Assembly: GCA_002692965.1 (NCBI GenBank)
Contig: NZNC01000015.1
Location: forward strand, 558,001-622,000
Source: Haliea sp.
GTDB taxonomy: Bacteria > Pseudomonadota > Gammaproteobacteria > Pseudomonadales > Halieaceae
Length of the DNA: 64,000 bases
Reading direction: 5' to 3'
Positions 53,139 through 64,000 of the stretch are shown one piece after another. Under the pieces are notes generated by a model, which worked only from the letters and a program-made list of their open reading frames with translations, ran no database searches and had not been told where the DNA came from. Position numbers and translations under genes: made by a program. Within the stretch, counting starts at the first letter, position 1, and every line of letters starts with the position of its first letter.

Positions 53139-54625
53139 GCCCGGACGACTTCAACGCCCTGGCGGCCCAGGGCTACAACCGCATACCCATCAGCATCGAG
53201 GTGCTGGCCGACCTGGAAACGCCGGTCAGCACCTATCGCAAGCTGGCCGAGGGGCCCTATTCCTATTTCTTCGAGTCGGTGCAGGGGGGTGAGAAGTGGG
53301 GCCGCTACTCCATCATTGGCCTGCCCTGCCGGACTCTCTTGCGCGTCACTGGCCACCAGGTGGATGTGCTGGTGGACGGAACGGTCACGGAATCGCGCGA
53401 GGAGGAGGATCCGCTGGCCTTTGTCGAGGCCTTCCAGGAGCGCTACCGGGTGGCGCCGCAGCCGGACCTGCCGGTTTTCCATGGCGGGCTGGTGGGTTAT
53501 TTCGGCTACGACACCGTGCGCTATGTCGAGCCGCGGCTGCGCGACGGCGCTCCGCCGGACGAACTGGGCAATCCGGACATCCTGTTGATGCTCTCCGAAG
53601 AGGTGCTGGTCTTCGACAACCTGTCGGGGACCATTCGCCTGGTGGTCAACGTCGACCCGGAGGTGCCGGACGCGCTGTCTGCGGCCCAGGCACGCCTGGC
53701 TGAACTGGCCCGGCATCTGCGGGAGCCGATGCCGCCGCTGCCGGACGTGGCCCTGCACGGTGCCGACAGCGACGCCCTGGAAGCGGCCGCCAGCTCGCAT
53801 TTCACCGAACCCCAGTTCGCCGACATGGTAGAGCGGATCAAGGCCTACGTGCTGGCGGGCGACGTGATGCAGGTGGTGCCCTCCCAGCGCCTCGAGGTGC
53901 CCTTCGCGGCGCCACCGCTGAATCTCTACCGCGCCCTGCGCAACCTGAACCCCTCCCCGTATATGTACTACCTGGACCTGGGGGACTTTCATATCGTCGG
54001 CTCCTCGCCGGAGATCCTGGCCCGTCTCCAGCACGGAGAGGTGACGGTGCGCCCCCTGGCGGGGACCCGGCGCCGCGGTCGCAGCGAGGCCGAGGACCGG
54101 GCACTGGAAGAAGAGTTGCTGGCGGATCCCAAGGAAATTGCCGAGCACCTGATGCTGATTGATTTGGGGCGCAATGACATTGGCCGCATCGCGGAGACCG
54201 GCAGTGTGGTGGTGTCCGATCAGATGGCGGTCGAGCGCTATTCCCACGTCATGCATATCGTGTCCAACGTCTGCGGCCAGTTGCAGGCGGGCAAGTCGGC
54301 CCTCGACGTGCTGCGGGCAACCCTGCCTGCGGGCACGCTGAGTGGTGCGCCGAAAATACGCGCCATGGAAATCATCGACGAGCTGGAACCGGTGAAACGC
54401 GGGGTCTACGGTGGTGCTGTGGGGTATATGTCCTGGGCGGGGGAAATGGATACCGCAATTGCCATTCGCACCGCGGTGATCAAGAACGAAACACTCTATG
54501 TGCAGGTCGGCGCCGGGGTAGTGGCGGACTCCATCCCGCGGCTGGAGTGGAAGGAGACCCACAACAAGGCCCGGGCCATGTTCCGGGCCGCCTCCATGGT
54601 GCTCGCGGGGCTCGAGCAGGAATGA
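53135..54625 (+). CDS. trpE: Anthranilate synthase component I
   Basis: The 496-aa protein has the N-terminal feedback-site region ([20 protein letters not shown]) and chorismate-binding C-terminal motifs: [38 protein letters not shown] and [20 protein letters not shown]. The tail [20 protein letters not shown] is typical. It makes anthranilate with TrpG, encoded 1.2 kb downstream in a separate unit. Here its start is coupled to rpe (ATGA), so it has no leader peptide of its own, and its stop is coupled to a methyltransferase. Confidence 0.97.
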   Translation: MSPDDFNALAAQGYNRIPISIEVLADLETPVSTYRKLAEGPYSYFFESVQGGEKWGRYSIIGLPCRTLLRVTGHQVDVLVDGTVTESREEEDPLAFVEAFQERYRVAPQPDLPVFHGGLVGYFGYDTVRYVEPRLRDGAPPDELGNPDILLMLSEEVLVFDNLSGTIRLVVNVDPEVPDALSAAQARLAELARHLREPMPPLPDVALHGADSDALEAAASSHFTEPQFADMVERIKAYVLAGDVMQVVPSQRLEVPFAAPPLNLYRALRNLNPSPYMYYLDLGDFHIVGSSPEILARLQHGEVTVRPLAGTRRRGRSEAEDRALEEELLADPKEIAEHLMLIDLGRNDIGRIAETGSVVVSDQMAVERYSHVMHIVSNVCGQLQAGKSALDVLRATLPAGTLSGAPKIRAMEIIDELEPVKRGVYGGAVGYMSWAGEMDTAIAIRTAVIKNETLYVQVGAGVVADSIPRLEWKETHNKARAMFRAASMVLAGLEQE

Positions 54626-55500
54626 GCCTCCCGGAGCGGCTGCAGGCGCTGTTTGCGGACAGCGCCGACCCCTACAGTGAACTGGACGCGCTCTACCTGC
54701 CTCTCGATCGCAAACGGGTCCTGCGCAGCCGCAACCTGGGGCGGATTCCCGCGGAGCGCCATCGCCGCGGCGGCAAGGTCAGCTATGCCGAGTGGGCCCA
54801 TGTCATCGGCATTTTCCAGGCGCTCATCGGCCAGCAGTGTGGCTGGCGGGAGGACCTGCGGATGCTGGATGTCGGCTGCGGGTCGGGCCTGCTGGCCATC
54901 GCCAGCGAGCCTTTTGTCGGCAAGGGTCGCTACACCGGTATCGACGTCTCCGCCAGCCAGGTCGCGTTTTGCCGGGAGCACTACGCCGGGCAGCCCTGCG
55001 ACTTCCTGCACTTGGACACCGCCAACCCGTTCTACGCGCCGGAGCAGACGCCCGAGCCGCTGGCCTGGCCGCTGGATGACGCCAGCTTCGAGCTGGTGAC
55101 GGCACTGTCGGTATGGACGCACTTTCGCGAGGAGGAAGCGCGCTTTTACCTCGCCGAGCTCGCCCGGGTCCTGCGTCCGGGCGGCCGCGCCCTGGTGACC
55201 CTGTTCCTGCTGGACGACGACTACCATCGCAGCCTGCCGCGGCCGGAAGGGCTTGCCTCGCGCTTTCACGGACTGCCCGTGGCGCGCTGGCTGTTTGACC
55301 GGGCTGCCTACGGCTCCTCGAGCTGGCGTTGTCCGGCCTGGGCCGACGTGCCCGAGCAGGCCATCGCCATTGACTCGGACGCCTGGCAGGCTCTGGTCGA
55401 GGACTGTGGCCTGCGGGTTCGGGATCTGCTGCCCGGCAACTGGAAGGAACGGCCGGGTGCCTTCTTCCAGGATGTGGTGGTGCTGGAAAAACCTGCCTGA
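54622..55500 (+). CDS. Class I SAM-dependent methyltransferase
   Basis: From ATG 54622 the product is 292 aa. The SAM-binding motif is [14 protein letters not shown] (about 75-88), with [14 protein letters not shown] (about 98-111) and an [20 protein letters not shown] then [14 protein letters not shown] stretch in methyltransferase domain order. The substrate is unknown. It overlaps the trpE stop by 4 nt, so it is translated with trpE, an unusual partner. An unrelated passenger gene in the operon is the simplest explanation. Confidence 0.82.
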   Translation: MSLPERLQALFADSADPYSELDALYLPLDRKRVLRSRNLGRIPAERHRRGGKVSYAEWAHVIGIFQALIGQQCGWREDLRMLDVGCGSGLLAIASEPFVGKGRYTGIDVSASQVAFCREHYAGQPCDFLHLDTANPFYAPEQTPEPLAWPLDDASFELVTALSVWTHFREEEARFYLAELARVLRPGGRALVTLFLLDDDYHRSLPRPEGLASRFHGLPVARWLFDRAAYGSSSWRCPAWADVPEQAIAIDSDAWQALVEDCGLRVRDLLPGNWKERPGAFFQDVVVLEKPA

Positions 55501-55580
55501 GCGAGTGGAAGGGCTGATGTCATGCTGATTTTGCGAGATCAGGTCTGCAGGCAAAGCGCTTGCGGGCGCGATGCCGGCGG

Positions 55581-55608
55581 ATGACAAACCGGGCCTGCAT
55601 GTTAGAAT
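55581..55608 (+). promoter_or_regulatory. Promoter of the trpL-trpGDC operon
   Basis: A -35 ATGACA (55581-55586) and a -10 TAGAAT (55603-55608) are 16 nt apart. Transcription would begin near 55615, about 27 nt before the leader-peptide ATG. Confidence 0.65.
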
Positions 55609-55641
55609 ACGGGCCTTCTATCAACACGACCAAGGTCTGCC

Positions 55642-55692
55642 ATGGCCCGTTCCGCTTCGATGACAGTCTCCATGTGGTGGCGCTTCCCCTAG
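55642..55692 (+). CDS. trpL: trp operon leader peptide with tandem Trp codons
   Basis: A 16-codon frame encodes MARSASMTVSMWWRFP and stops at TAG 55690-55692. Its two adjacent TGG codons (55675-55680) sit near the end, as in known trp leaders. It lies between a good promoter and trpG, about 107 nt before the trpG ATG. Attenuation of trpGDC by ribosome stalling on such a peptide is established in Pseudomonas. An AAGG stands 8 nt before the ATG. Confidence 0.8.
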   Translation: MARSASMTVSMWWRFP

Positions 55693-55708
55693 GAAGCGGC
55701 TCGTCGTT

Positions 55709-55749
55709 GCGGTTGTGACCGCGCCTTGCCGCCGAACCGGTGACAAGGC
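55709..55749 (+). promoter_or_regulatory. Candidate attenuator hairpins of trpGDC
   Basis: After trpL, two inverted repeats are seen: GCGGT/ACCGC with a TGTG loop (55709-55722) and GCCTTG/CAAGGC (55723-55728 with 55744-55749). They could be alternative structures of the leader. I see no T tract typical of a Rho-independent attenuator, so the exact pairing scheme is uncertain. Confidence 0.4.
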
Positions 55750-55798
55750 ATCGCAGATGACTCTCCGGCACGGCGGCTCCAGGACCTGAGGGCTAGCA

Positions 55799-56383
55799 AT
55801 GCCAAAAATACTCATGATCGACAACTACGATTCCTTTACCTGGAACGTGGTTCAGTACCTCGGCGAGCTCGGCGCGGATGTGACCGTGGTGCGCAATGAC
55901 GAGATCGTCGTCGATGACATCGAGCGCCTGTCCCCAGAGCGGATCGTCATCTCTCCGGGGCCCTGCACGCCCAACGAGGCGGGCATTTCCATGGAAACCA
56001 TCCGCCGCTATGCCGGCAAGCTGCCGATCCTGGGTATCTGCCTGGGGCACCAGAGTATCGGCCAGGTCTTTGGTGGCAAGGTGGTGCGTGCCGGCCAGGT
56101 GATGCACGGCAAGACCTCGCTGATTCACCACCGAGGCCAGGGCGTGTTCAGCGGGCTGAGCCAGCCCTTCGAGGCGACCCGCTACCACAGTCTGGTGGTG
56201 GAGAAGAGGAGCCTGCCCGCCTGCCTGGAGGTCACCGCCTGGACCGAAACGGACAGCGGTGAGCTGGATGAGATCATGGGGCTGCGCCATCGCGAGCTGG
56301 CCGTGGAGGGGGTGCAATTTCATCCGGAGTCCATCCTGACTGCCCACGGCCACGATCTGCTGCGCAACTTCCTGGAACAATAG
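55799..56383 (+). CDS. trpG: Anthranilate synthase component II (glutamine amidotransferase)
   Basis: The 194-aa class I amidotransferase has the triad Cys81 ([13 protein letters not shown]), His175 and Glu177 (VQFHPES), and [12 protein letters not shown] (about 51-62). It supplies ammonia to TrpE and may also serve PabB. It opens the trpGDC operon, 9 nt before trpD. Confidence 0.96.
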   Translation: MPKILMIDNYDSFTWNVVQYLGELGADVTVVRNDEIVVDDIERLSPERIVISPGPCTPNEAGISMETIRRYAGKLPILGICLGHQSIGQVFGGKVVRAGQVMHGKTSLIHHRGQGVFSGLSQPFEATRYHSLVVEKRSLPACLEVTAWTETDSGELDEIMGLRHRELAVEGVQFHPESILTAHGHDLLRNFLEQ

Positions 56384-56391
56384 GAGCATAT

Positions 56392-57441
56392 ATGGAGATG
56401 CAAGAGGCACTGGCGCGGCTGGTGGAGCGGCGGGATCTGAGCCGCGAGGAGATGGCCGGCGTCATGCGCACGGTGATGTCCGGGGGCGCGGGGGATGCCC
56501 AGATCGGCGCCTTGCTGGTGGCCCTGCGCATGAAGGGTGAAACCGCCGAAGAGATCGCCGGTGCCGCCCAGGTGATGCGCGAGCTGGCCATTCCGGTCAG
56601 GGTCGAGGGCGACCACCTGGTGGACCTGGTGGGCACCGGTGGTGATGGCGCCAACCTGTTCAATGTCTCCACCGCGGCCACATTCGTGGTCGCCGCAGCG
56701 GGCGCCAGGGTCGCCAAGCACGGCAACCGCTCGGTATCCAGCACCTCGGGCAGCTCGGACCTGCTGGCCAACCTGGGCGTGCCGCTGGACCTGAGTCCCG
56801 AGCAGGTGGCCCGTGCCATAGACTCGGTTGGCGTGGGCTTCATGTTCGCCCCGGCGCATCATACGGCCATGCGTCACGCCATCGGCCCCCGCCGGGAGCT
56901 GGGTATGCGAACGGTATTCAATATCCTGGGGCCCCTGACCAATCCCGCGGGCGTGAAACGTCAGGTGATCGGGGTCTACGACGAGGCTCTGTGCGAGCCG
57001 ATCGCGGAAGTGCTCAAGCTGCTGGGTGCGGAGCACGCCCTGGTGGTGCACGGCGACGGTGGCCTGGACGAGATTTCCATCACCGGCAGTACCCGCGTCG
57101 CGGAACTGCTGCGCGGAACGGTATCCAGTTACCGGATCAACCCCGAGGATTTCGGCGTGGAGCGCCGGGATTTGCAGGGGCTCGCGGTGGATGGCGCCGA
57201 AGCCTCGTCTCGCCTGATCAGGGCGGCCCTCGGCGGTGACGACGACCCGCTGGCGCGCAAGGCAGCGGACCTGATCGCGTTGAATGCCGGTGCTGCCATC
57301 TACGTCAGCGGTCTGGCGGCGACCATTGCCGATGGGGTGGCGCTGGCGGAAGACCTGATTGCCACCGGCCAGGCGATGGAGAAACTCAAGGAATTCGTCG
57401 ACTTCACCCAGCTGATGTCGCGCACCGAGGAAGAGGCATGA
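56392..57441 (+). CDS. trpD: Anthranilate phosphoribosyltransferase
   Basis: The 349-aa enzyme has [20 protein letters not shown] (PRPP-binding GTGGD), [18 protein letters not shown] and [19 protein letters not shown]. It joins anthranilate to PRPP. Its stop overlaps the trpC start by 4 nt. Confidence 0.97.
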   Translation: MEMQEALARLVERRDLSREEMAGVMRTVMSGGAGDAQIGALLVALRMKGETAEEIAGAAQVMRELAIPVRVEGDHLVDLVGTGGDGANLFNVSTAATFVVAAAGARVAKHGNRSVSSTSGSSDLLANLGVPLDLSPEQVARAIDSVGVGFMFAPAHHTAMRHAIGPRRELGMRTVFNILGPLTNPAGVKRQVIGVYDEALCEPIAEVLKLLGAEHALVVHGDGGLDEISITGSTRVAELLRGTVSSYRINPEDFGVERRDLQGLAVDGAEASSRLIRAALGGDDDPLARKAADLIALNAGAAIYVSGLAATIADGVALAEDLIATGQAMEKLKEFVDFTQLMSRTEEEA

Positions 57442-58229
57442 GCAGTACCATTCTGCAGCGTATTCTGGGCCGCAAGCGGGAAGAGGTGGCCGAGCGGCGC
57501 CGGCGCGAGACTCTGGGTGGCCTGGAGTCTCGCATCAGCGAGCAGTCACCCGTGCGCGGGTTTGCCGCGGCCCTGCAGCGGCGTGCCGGGGCCGGTGAGC
57601 CTGCGGTGATTGCCGAGGTCAAGCGTGCTTCCCCCAGCAAGGGGCTGATTCGCGAGGATTTTGACCCAGCGCAGATTGCCGGCAGCTACCAGCGCGGCGG
57701 TGCTGCCTGCCTGTCTGTGTTGACGGATGTGGATTTTTTCCAGGGTTCCGATGCCTTTTTGGAGGAGGCCCGGGCGGCCTGTGAACTGCCGGTCCTGCGC
57801 AAGGATTTCACGGTTGATCCCTGGCAGGTGGTTGAGGCCCGCGCCATCGGTGCCGACGCCATCCTGCTGATCGTGGCGGCCCTGGACGACGACCAGATGC
57901 ACGAACTGGCGGCAACGGCCGCCGAGCACGCGCTGGACGTGCTGGTGGAAGTGCACGATCGCGCCGAGCTGGACCGCGCCCTGGAGCTGGCCACGCCGCT
58001 GATCGGTATCAACAACCGCGACTTGCACAGCTTCGAAACCCGTCTGGAAACCACCCTCGAGCTGCTGCCGCACATCCCCGGGGAGCGCCTGGTGATTACC
58101 GAGAGCGGTATCCACAGCGCCGTGGACGTCGCCAGGATGCGCGATGCCGGGGTTTATGGCTACCTGGTCGGTGAGGCCTTCATGCGTGCAGAGGAGCCCG
58201 GCGAGCGGCTTCGCGAGCTGTTTTTCTAG
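57438..58229 (+). CDS. trpC: Indole-3-glycerol phosphate synthase
   Basis: The 263-aa TIM-barrel protein has [63 protein letters not shown] and [13 protein letters not shown] with catalytic Lys and Glu residues. It is monofunctional, with no fused TrpF. It converges with the Vfr-like gene, the two stops overlapping by 4 nt. Confidence 0.97.
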   Translation: MSSTILQRILGRKREEVAERRRRETLGGLESRISEQSPVRGFAAALQRRAGAGEPAVIAEVKRASPSKGLIREDFDPAQIAGSYQRGGAACLSVLTDVDFFQGSDAFLEEARAACELPVLRKDFTVDPWQVVEARAIGADAILLIVAALDDDQMHELAATAAEHALDVLVEVHDRAELDRALELATPLIGINNRDLHSFETRLETTLELLPHIPGERLVITESGIHSAVDVARMRDAGVYGYLVGEAFMRAEEPGERLRELFF

Positions 58230-58870
58230 CGCGTACCAAACACCACGATGGTCTTGCCGGAAACGGAGATCAGCCCTTCCTCCTCGAGCGCCTTTAGCAC
58301 CCGCCCCGCCATTTCGCGGCTGCAGCCCACCAGTTTGCCCAGCTCCTGGCGGGTAATGCGGATCTGCATGCCGTCGGGGTGGGTCATGGCATCGGGCTCC
58401 TTGCACAGCTCGAGCAGGGTGCGCGCAATGCGCCCGGAGACGTCGACGAAGGCCAGGTCCGAAAGCTTGCGGGTGGTTAGGCGCAGGCGGTTGCCGAGCT
58501 GCCTGGCAATGGCGAAGAGAATGTCGGGAAACTGGCTGCGGATCTGGTGAAAACGCTCGTAGGAGACCTCGGCGACTTCGCAGCGGCTGCGGGCCACCAC
58601 CATGGCGGTGCGCACATTGTCACAGTCGCCGAACAGGCCCATTTCGCCGAAGAAATCCCCCGGGTTAAGGTAACTGACCACCATCATGTGATCGTTGTCC
58701 GCCTCGTCCTGCACCATCACGGAAACCGACCCTTCCAGGATCAGGTAGAGACAGTCGCTTTTCGCTCCCTGCTGGAGGATGGTGTGGCGGGCGGGGTACT
58801 GCCGCCGCGCACAGTGGCGCAGGAAGCTCTCCACCTGCGGGATGGTCTGGGTCACCTGGGGTTTCAGCAC
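58226..58870 (-). CDS. vfr: CRP-family cAMP-responsive regulator, Vfr-like
   Basis: From the GTG at 58870, 8 nt after GGAG, the product is 214 aa, the exact length of Vfr. It has the cyclic-nucleotide domain with [12 protein letters not shown] and [15 protein letters not shown] (the cAMP-contacting Glu and Arg-Thr), a long C-helix and the [23 protein letters not shown]. The frame extends 16 codons to 58918, but that part lacks similarity. trpGDC next to vfr and an OsmC gene is the Pseudomonas order. Confidence 0.88.
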   Translation of the reverse strand: MLKPQVTQTIPQVESFLRHCARRQYPARHTILQQGAKSDCLYLILEGSVSVMVQDEADNDHMMVVSYLNPGDFFGEMGLFGDCDNVRTAMVVARSRCEVAEVSYERFHQIRSQFPDILFAIARQLGNRLRLTTRKLSDLAFVDVSGRIARTLLELCKEPDAMTHPDGMQIRITRQELGKLVGCSREMAGRVLKALEEEGLISVSGKTIVVFGTR

Positions 58871-58993
58871 ACAGCAGTCTCCGTTCCGCTGTAGGGTCAG
58901 CTCAGCATGGTACTGCACATCATTCTCAAGTAAAACAAATGTGCAGGCTTATGCTAAGCTTCGCGCCCCTTTTCCAGAGAGGCCGAGGCGGGC

Positions 58994-59416
58994 ATGCAAG
59001 CGACAGTGAAGTGGGTTGATGGAGCCATGTTCCTGGGCGAATCCGGGAGCGGACACAGTGTGGTCATGGATGGCCCGCCGGATCACGGCGGCCGCAACCT
59101 CGGCCCGCGGCCGATGGAGATGCTCCTGCTGGGCGTGGGCGGCTGCTCGTCTTTCGATGTCATGAGCATGCTGCAGAAGTCCCGCCAGCAGGTGCTGGAC
59201 TGTCGCGTGGAAATCGAAGCCGAGCGCGCCGATGCAGTACCCGCGGTATTCACCCGCATCCACCTGCACTTCGTGGTGACCGGCAGGGCGCTCAAGGAAA
59301 AGCAGGTGCAGCGTGCGGTGGAGCTGTCCGCCGAGAAGTACTGTTCCGCCTCGATCATGCTGGGCGCCGCCGGCGTGGCCATGAGCCACAGTTTCGAGGT
59401 GCAGGAGGCGCCCTGA
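58994..59416 (+). CDS. OsmC family protein (YhfA-like)
   Basis: The 140-aa protein has the OsmC/Ohr fold pattern: MDGPPDHGGRNLGPRPMEML then LLGVGGCSSFDVMSML (first active Cys, about 53) and KYCSASIMLGAAG (second Cys, about 117). The two Cys could reduce peroxides, but YhfA-type members are poorly characterised. It is divergent from the Vfr-like gene, as in Pseudomonas. Confidence 0.88.
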   Translation: MQATVKWVDGAMFLGESGSGHSVVMDGPPDHGGRNLGPRPMEMLLLGVGGCSSFDVMSMLQKSRQQVLDCRVEIEAERADAVPAVFTRIHLHFVVTGRALKEKQVQRAVELSAEKYCSASIMLGAAGVAMSHSFEVQEAP

Positions 59417-59536
59417 GCGCCGACTTCGGGGCAAGCGTCCCGGATTGGCGAAATTTTGTGCGATCGGCCTTTCCCCTGCGGGGGCACTGGCGTATCATTC
59501 TGGCCCCCCATAGACCACGTTTTGCCCTGCGACCCC

Positions 59537-60526
59537 ATGCTGCAGATCGGACCCTATACATTGTCCAACCCCGTGGCGCTGGCGCCGATGGCCGGGGTGA
59601 CCGATCTGCCCTTTCGGCGCCTCTGCGCGCGCCTGGGTGCGGGGCTGGTGGTCTCGGAGATGGTGACCAGCAACCCCGACCTCCGCGACAGCAACAAGAC
59701 CCGCCAGCGCCTGCGTCACGACGGGGAGGTATGGCCGCGATCGGTGCAAATCGCCGGCAGCGACCCGCAGCAGATGGCGGAGGCCGCCCGCTACAATGCG
59801 GCGCTCGGTGCCGAGATCATCGATATCAACATGGGCTGCCCGGCGAAGAAGGTCTGCCGCAAGGCCGCCGGGTCCGCCCTGCTGGCCGACGAGGCCCTGG
59901 TGCGGGACATCCTGGTGGCCACGGTGGCCGCTGTGGATATCCCGGTCACCCTGAAGATTCGCACCGGCCCCAGCCCCGAGCAGCGCAATGGCGTCAGTAT
60001 CGCCCGTATCGCTGAGGATGCGGGTATCGCGGCCCTCGCCGTGCACGGTCGGACCCGCGCCTGCGCGTTCAAGGGCGAGGTGGAATACGACACCATTGCG
60101 GCGATCGTCGAGGCGGTGAATATTCCGGTTCTTGCCAATGGCGAGATTGACTCGCCGCAGCGGGCGGCGGCGGTCCTGGCGCACACCGGGGCAGCTGGGG
60201 TGATGATCGGTCGGGCTGCCCAGGGGCGCCCCTGGTTGTGTGGTCAGGTTGCCGCCTATCTGGCGACCGGCCATCTCCCCGCGGACCCGTCGCTCTCGCA
60301 GCAGTTTGCTCTGCTGCGGGAGCACACCCTCGGCCTACACGCCTTCTACGGGGACTTCATGGGCCTGCGCATCGCGCGCAAGCACGTTGGCTGGTACCTC
60401 CAGCAACACGGTCAGCTGGCCCCCTGGCGCCGGGCCTTCAATGCCCTGGAGTGTGCCAGCGAACAACTACAATGGATCGACCGCCTCGCGGCCGACCTCA
60501 CAGAACGAGAGGACAAAGCAGCATGA
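59537..60526 (+). CDS. dusB: tRNA-dihydrouridine synthase B
   Basis: From ATG 59537 the 329-aa enzyme has [40 protein letters not shown] (catalytic Cys in MGCP-x-x-K-V), [12 protein letters not shown] and [12 protein letters not shown]. It reduces uridine 17 of tRNA using FMN. It overlaps fis by 4 nt, the standard dusB-fis operon. Confidence 0.96.
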   Translation: MLQIGPYTLSNPVALAPMAGVTDLPFRRLCARLGAGLVVSEMVTSNPDLRDSNKTRQRLRHDGEVWPRSVQIAGSDPQQMAEAARYNAALGAEIIDINMGCPAKKVCRKAAGSALLADEALVRDILVATVAAVDIPVTLKIRTGPSPEQRNGVSIARIAEDAGIAALAVHGRTRACAFKGEVEYDTIAAIVEAVNIPVLANGEIDSPQRAAAVLAHTGAAGVMIGRAAQGRPWLCGQVAAYLATGHLPADPSLSQQFALLREHTLGLHAFYGDFMGLRIARKHVGWYLQQHGQLAPWRRAFNALECASEQLQWIDRLAADLTEREDKAA

Positions 60527-60828
60527 ACCAGGCCGATACCCTGGCCAGCCTTGCCCCGATGGCTGAATCCGCCAATGATGCCGGTGAGGGAGGGGCTCTC
60601 TACGACGCCGTTACCCGGGCCGTGCGCACCTACCTGGCTGAGCTCGACGGGCAGATGACAACGGATTTTTACCAATTGGTACTGGCCCAGGTCGAGGCCC
60701 CCCTGTTGCGGGAGGTCATGGCCTACACCCGCCAGAACCAGACCCGCGCCTCGCAGATGCTCGGCCTCAACCGCGGCACCCTGCGCAAGAAACTTAAGCA
60801 ATACGACCTCCTGACCGACAAACGCTGA
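60523..60828 (+). CDS. fis: DNA-binding protein Fis
   Basis: The 101-aa protein has the Fis core [20 protein letters not shown] and the C-terminal helix-turn-helix [20 protein letters not shown]. It bends DNA and controls growth-phase genes. Its ATG overlaps the dusB stop. purH follows after 16 nt, as in Pseudomonas. Confidence 0.96.
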   Translation: MNQADTLASLAPMAESANDAGEGGALYDAVTRAVRTYLAELDGQMTTDFYQLVLAQVEAPLLREVMAYTRQNQTRASQMLGLNRGTLRKKLKQYDLLTDKR

Positions 60829-60844
60829 AAGGTAGCCCCACTCC

Positions 60845-62419
<1,575 letters not shown>

Positions 62420-62436
62420 GTTCCCGGAGTCAGCAG

Positions 62437-63720
62437 ATGAAAGTACTTGTTATCGGCAGCGGTGGCCGCGAGCACGCCCTGGCCTGGAAGGCCAGCCAGT
62501 CCAGCCAGGTGGAGAGCGTCTTTGTGGCGCCGGGCAATGCTGGTACCGCGCGCGAGCCCGGGCTGGAGAATGTGGCCATCGACGTGATGGACTTTGCCGG
62601 GCTGGCGGATTTTGCCGAGCGCGAGGGTGTAGCCCTGACCATCGTGGGTCCCGAGGCGCCGCTGGTCGAAGGCATTGTCGACTTCTTCCAGGCGCGCGGC
62701 CTGCGCTGCTTCGGACCCTCGAAGGGGGCCGCCCAGCTGGAGGGTTCCAAGGCCTTCACCAAGGACTTCCTGGCGCGTCACCGCATTCCCACGGGCGCCT
62801 ACGCCAACTTCACCGAGGTCGAGCCGGCCCTGGCCTACCTGCGCGAGCAGGGCGCGCCGATCGTGGTCAAGGCGGATGGCCTGGCCGCGGGCAAGGGCGT
62901 GATCGTGGCGGAGACGCTCGAGCAAGCGGAAGCCGCCGTGGTCGACATGCTGTCGGGCAACGCCTTTGGTGACGCCGGCTGCCGGGTGGTGATCGAGGAG
63001 TTTCTCGAGGGCGAGGAAGCCAGCTTTATTGTCATGGTCGACGGCGGCCATGTGCTGCCGATGGCCACCAGCCAGGACCACAAGCGCATCGGCGAGGGCG
63101 ACGTTGGCCCCAACACGGGTGGCATGGGCGCCTACTCGCCGGCCCCGGTGGTTGACGAGGCGGTGCACCAGCGCATCATGGACGAGGTGATTCTGCCCAC
63201 GGTGCAGGGCATGGCCGCGGAGGGGAATGCCTACACCGGCTTTCTCTACGCCGGCCTGATGATCAGCCCCGAGGGTGAGCCGAAGGTGATCGAGTACAAC
63301 TGTCGCTTTGGCGATCCCGAGACCCAGCCCATCATGCTGCGTCTGCAGTCCGACCTGGTCGGACTGTGCAACGCCGCCCTGGATGGCGCCCTGGATACCG
63401 CCATTGCCAAATGGGATCCGCGCCCGGCGCTCGGCGTGGTACTGGCGGCCCAGGGTTACCCCGGCAGTTACCACAAGGGCACGCCGATCTCGGGTCTGGA
63501 TGCGCCGCAACCGGAGACGGTCAAGGTCTTTCATGCGGGAACAGCGGAGAAGGATGGCGCGGTGGTTACCAGCGGCGGGCGCGTGCTCTGTGTGACCGCC
63601 CTGGGGGACGACATTGAGGCGGCCCAGCGCCACGCCTACGAGGCGGTGGCGAAGATCCAGTGGGACGGCATGACCCTGCGCCACGATATTGGCTGGCGTG
63701 CAGTGGCTCGCTATCATTGA
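62437..63720 (+). CDS. purD: Phosphoribosylamine-glycine ligase
   Basis: The 427-aa ATP-grasp enzyme begins [20 protein letters not shown] and has [55 protein letters not shown] and [20 protein letters not shown] with metal-binding Glu and Asn. It makes GAR, an early purine step. It pairs with purH as usual. Confidence 0.98.
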   Translation: MKVLVIGSGGREHALAWKASQSSQVESVFVAPGNAGTAREPGLENVAIDVMDFAGLADFAEREGVALTIVGPEAPLVEGIVDFFQARGLRCFGPSKGAAQLEGSKAFTKDFLARHRIPTGAYANFTEVEPALAYLREQGAPIVVKADGLAAGKGVIVAETLEQAEAAVVDMLSGNAFGDAGCRVVIEEFLEGEEASFIVMVDGGHVLPMATSQDHKRIGEGDVGPNTGGMGAYSPAPVVDEAVHQRIMDEVILPTVQGMAAEGNAYTGFLYAGLMISPEGEPKVIEYNCRFGDPETQPIMLRLQSDLVGLCNAALDGALDTAIAKWDPRPALGVVLAAQGYPGSYHKGTPISGLDAPQPETVKVFHAGTAEKDGAVVTSGGRVLCVTALGDDIEAAQRHAYEAVAKIQWDGMTLRHDIGWRAVARYH

Positions 63721-63774
63721 GGTGGCGGCTTACGGCGGTTTTCGCCGGCCCGGTTGAGGCAGCGAGGTAACAGC

Positions 63775-64000
63775 ATGGCTCTGACGCGACAACTCAATCC
63801 CCTCGATCGCCTGCTTGGCGAGGCTGACACGGTGCTGCGTACCCTGAGTCGTCGCGCCCAGGCTCCCTCGCGTCCCTCCCCGGCCGAGGGGCACAGCGAT
63901 GGCGATCTGTCTCCGGTCCAGCGCCGCCATGTGGCCGGCCTGATGCGGGTCAATCACACCGGCGAAGTCTGCGCCCAGGCCCTCTACCAGGGCCAGGCAC
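63775..64000 (+). CDS. coq7: 2-polyprenyl-3-methyl-6-methoxy-1,4-benzoquinone monooxygenase (cut by window edge)
   Basis: The first 75 codons are visible from ATG 63775, preceded by GAGGTAA. The product begins [20 protein letters not shown] and reaches [20 protein letters not shown], the start of the Coq7 di-iron domain with the first metal-binding Glu. It hydroxylates the ring in ubiquinone synthesis. A roughly 30-residue Pro/Ser/Arg linker between the two parts is normal for proteobacterial Coq7. The rest lies beyond the window. Confidence 0.92.
   Translation, partial: MALTRQLNPLDRLLGEADTVLRTLSRRAQAPSRPSPAEGHSDGDLSPVQRRHVAGLMRVNHTGEVCAQALYQGQA

Overview
The window looks like chromosomal DNA of a high-GC gammaproteobacterium related to Pseudomonas and the marine Cellvibrionales/Halieaceae. 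Gene blocks support this: rpsU-yqeY-dnaG-rpoD-tRNA, lptD-surA-pdxA, rsmA-apaG-apaH, amgK-murU (the Pseudomonas-type muropeptide recycling pair), trpGDC next to a 214-aa Vfr-like CRP and an OsmC protein, dusB-fis-purH-purD, and coq7. The genus is inferred; there is no rRNA to test it.

Bases 1-about 4740 are the end of an integrated mobile element, probably a prophage satellite or integrative element. It carries the tail of a Toprim-like protein, a DUF3987 replication protein, and a small gene whose first half is built from a dense array of TGCGGA/TCCGCA hexamers in several reading frames. A non-coding stretch with a duplicated motif pair follows, then two AT-richer cargo genes (a NodB-type polysaccharide deacetylase and a GNAT-like protein). 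A tandem TTGGGGGTA motif lies near the right end. No integrase is visible. Next to the element is a broken TetR gene (about 5004-5170).

Bases 5175-8768 are a minus-strand catabolic-looking group: TetR, class II aldolase, TauD-type dioxygenase, SnoaL/NTF2-like protein and MAPEG protein. Bases 8901-31731 are mixed housekeeping and accessory genes. They include two large c-di-GMP proteins, an EpmB-type radical SAM enzyme coupled to a glycosyltransferase, a gamma-glutamylputrescine synthetase-like enzyme facing an FAD oxidoreductase, GcvT, an atypical shikimate kinase, a YaeQ-nuclease-GGDEF operon, an oxidoreductase-lipoprotein-acyl-CoA ligase operon and a UbiA prenyltransferase.

Bases 31739-37924 hold a partial, decayed copy of tRNA-Ile2, the intact tRNA-Ile2(CAU), rpoD, dnaG, yqeY, rpsU and the divergent tsaD. 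Bases 37929-44290 hold an FHA-EAL protein, folB-folK, and the minus-strand run rsmA-apaG-apaH-cca-folM. A two-gene polysaccharide-type ABC exporter (44390-45909) is wedged between rsmA and pdxA-surA-lptD. From 50684 to the right end, plus-strand biosynthetic genes dominate: amgK-murU, rpe-trpE-methyltransferase, then trpGDC behind a trpL leader peptide with tandem Trp codons, dusB-fis-purH-purD and the start of coq7.

I did not find a convincing new multi-gene system. The strongest unexplained signals are the hexamer array and motif pair in the mobile element, the tRNA-Ile2 partial duplication, and the exporter inserted into the lptD-surA-pdxA-rsmA block.
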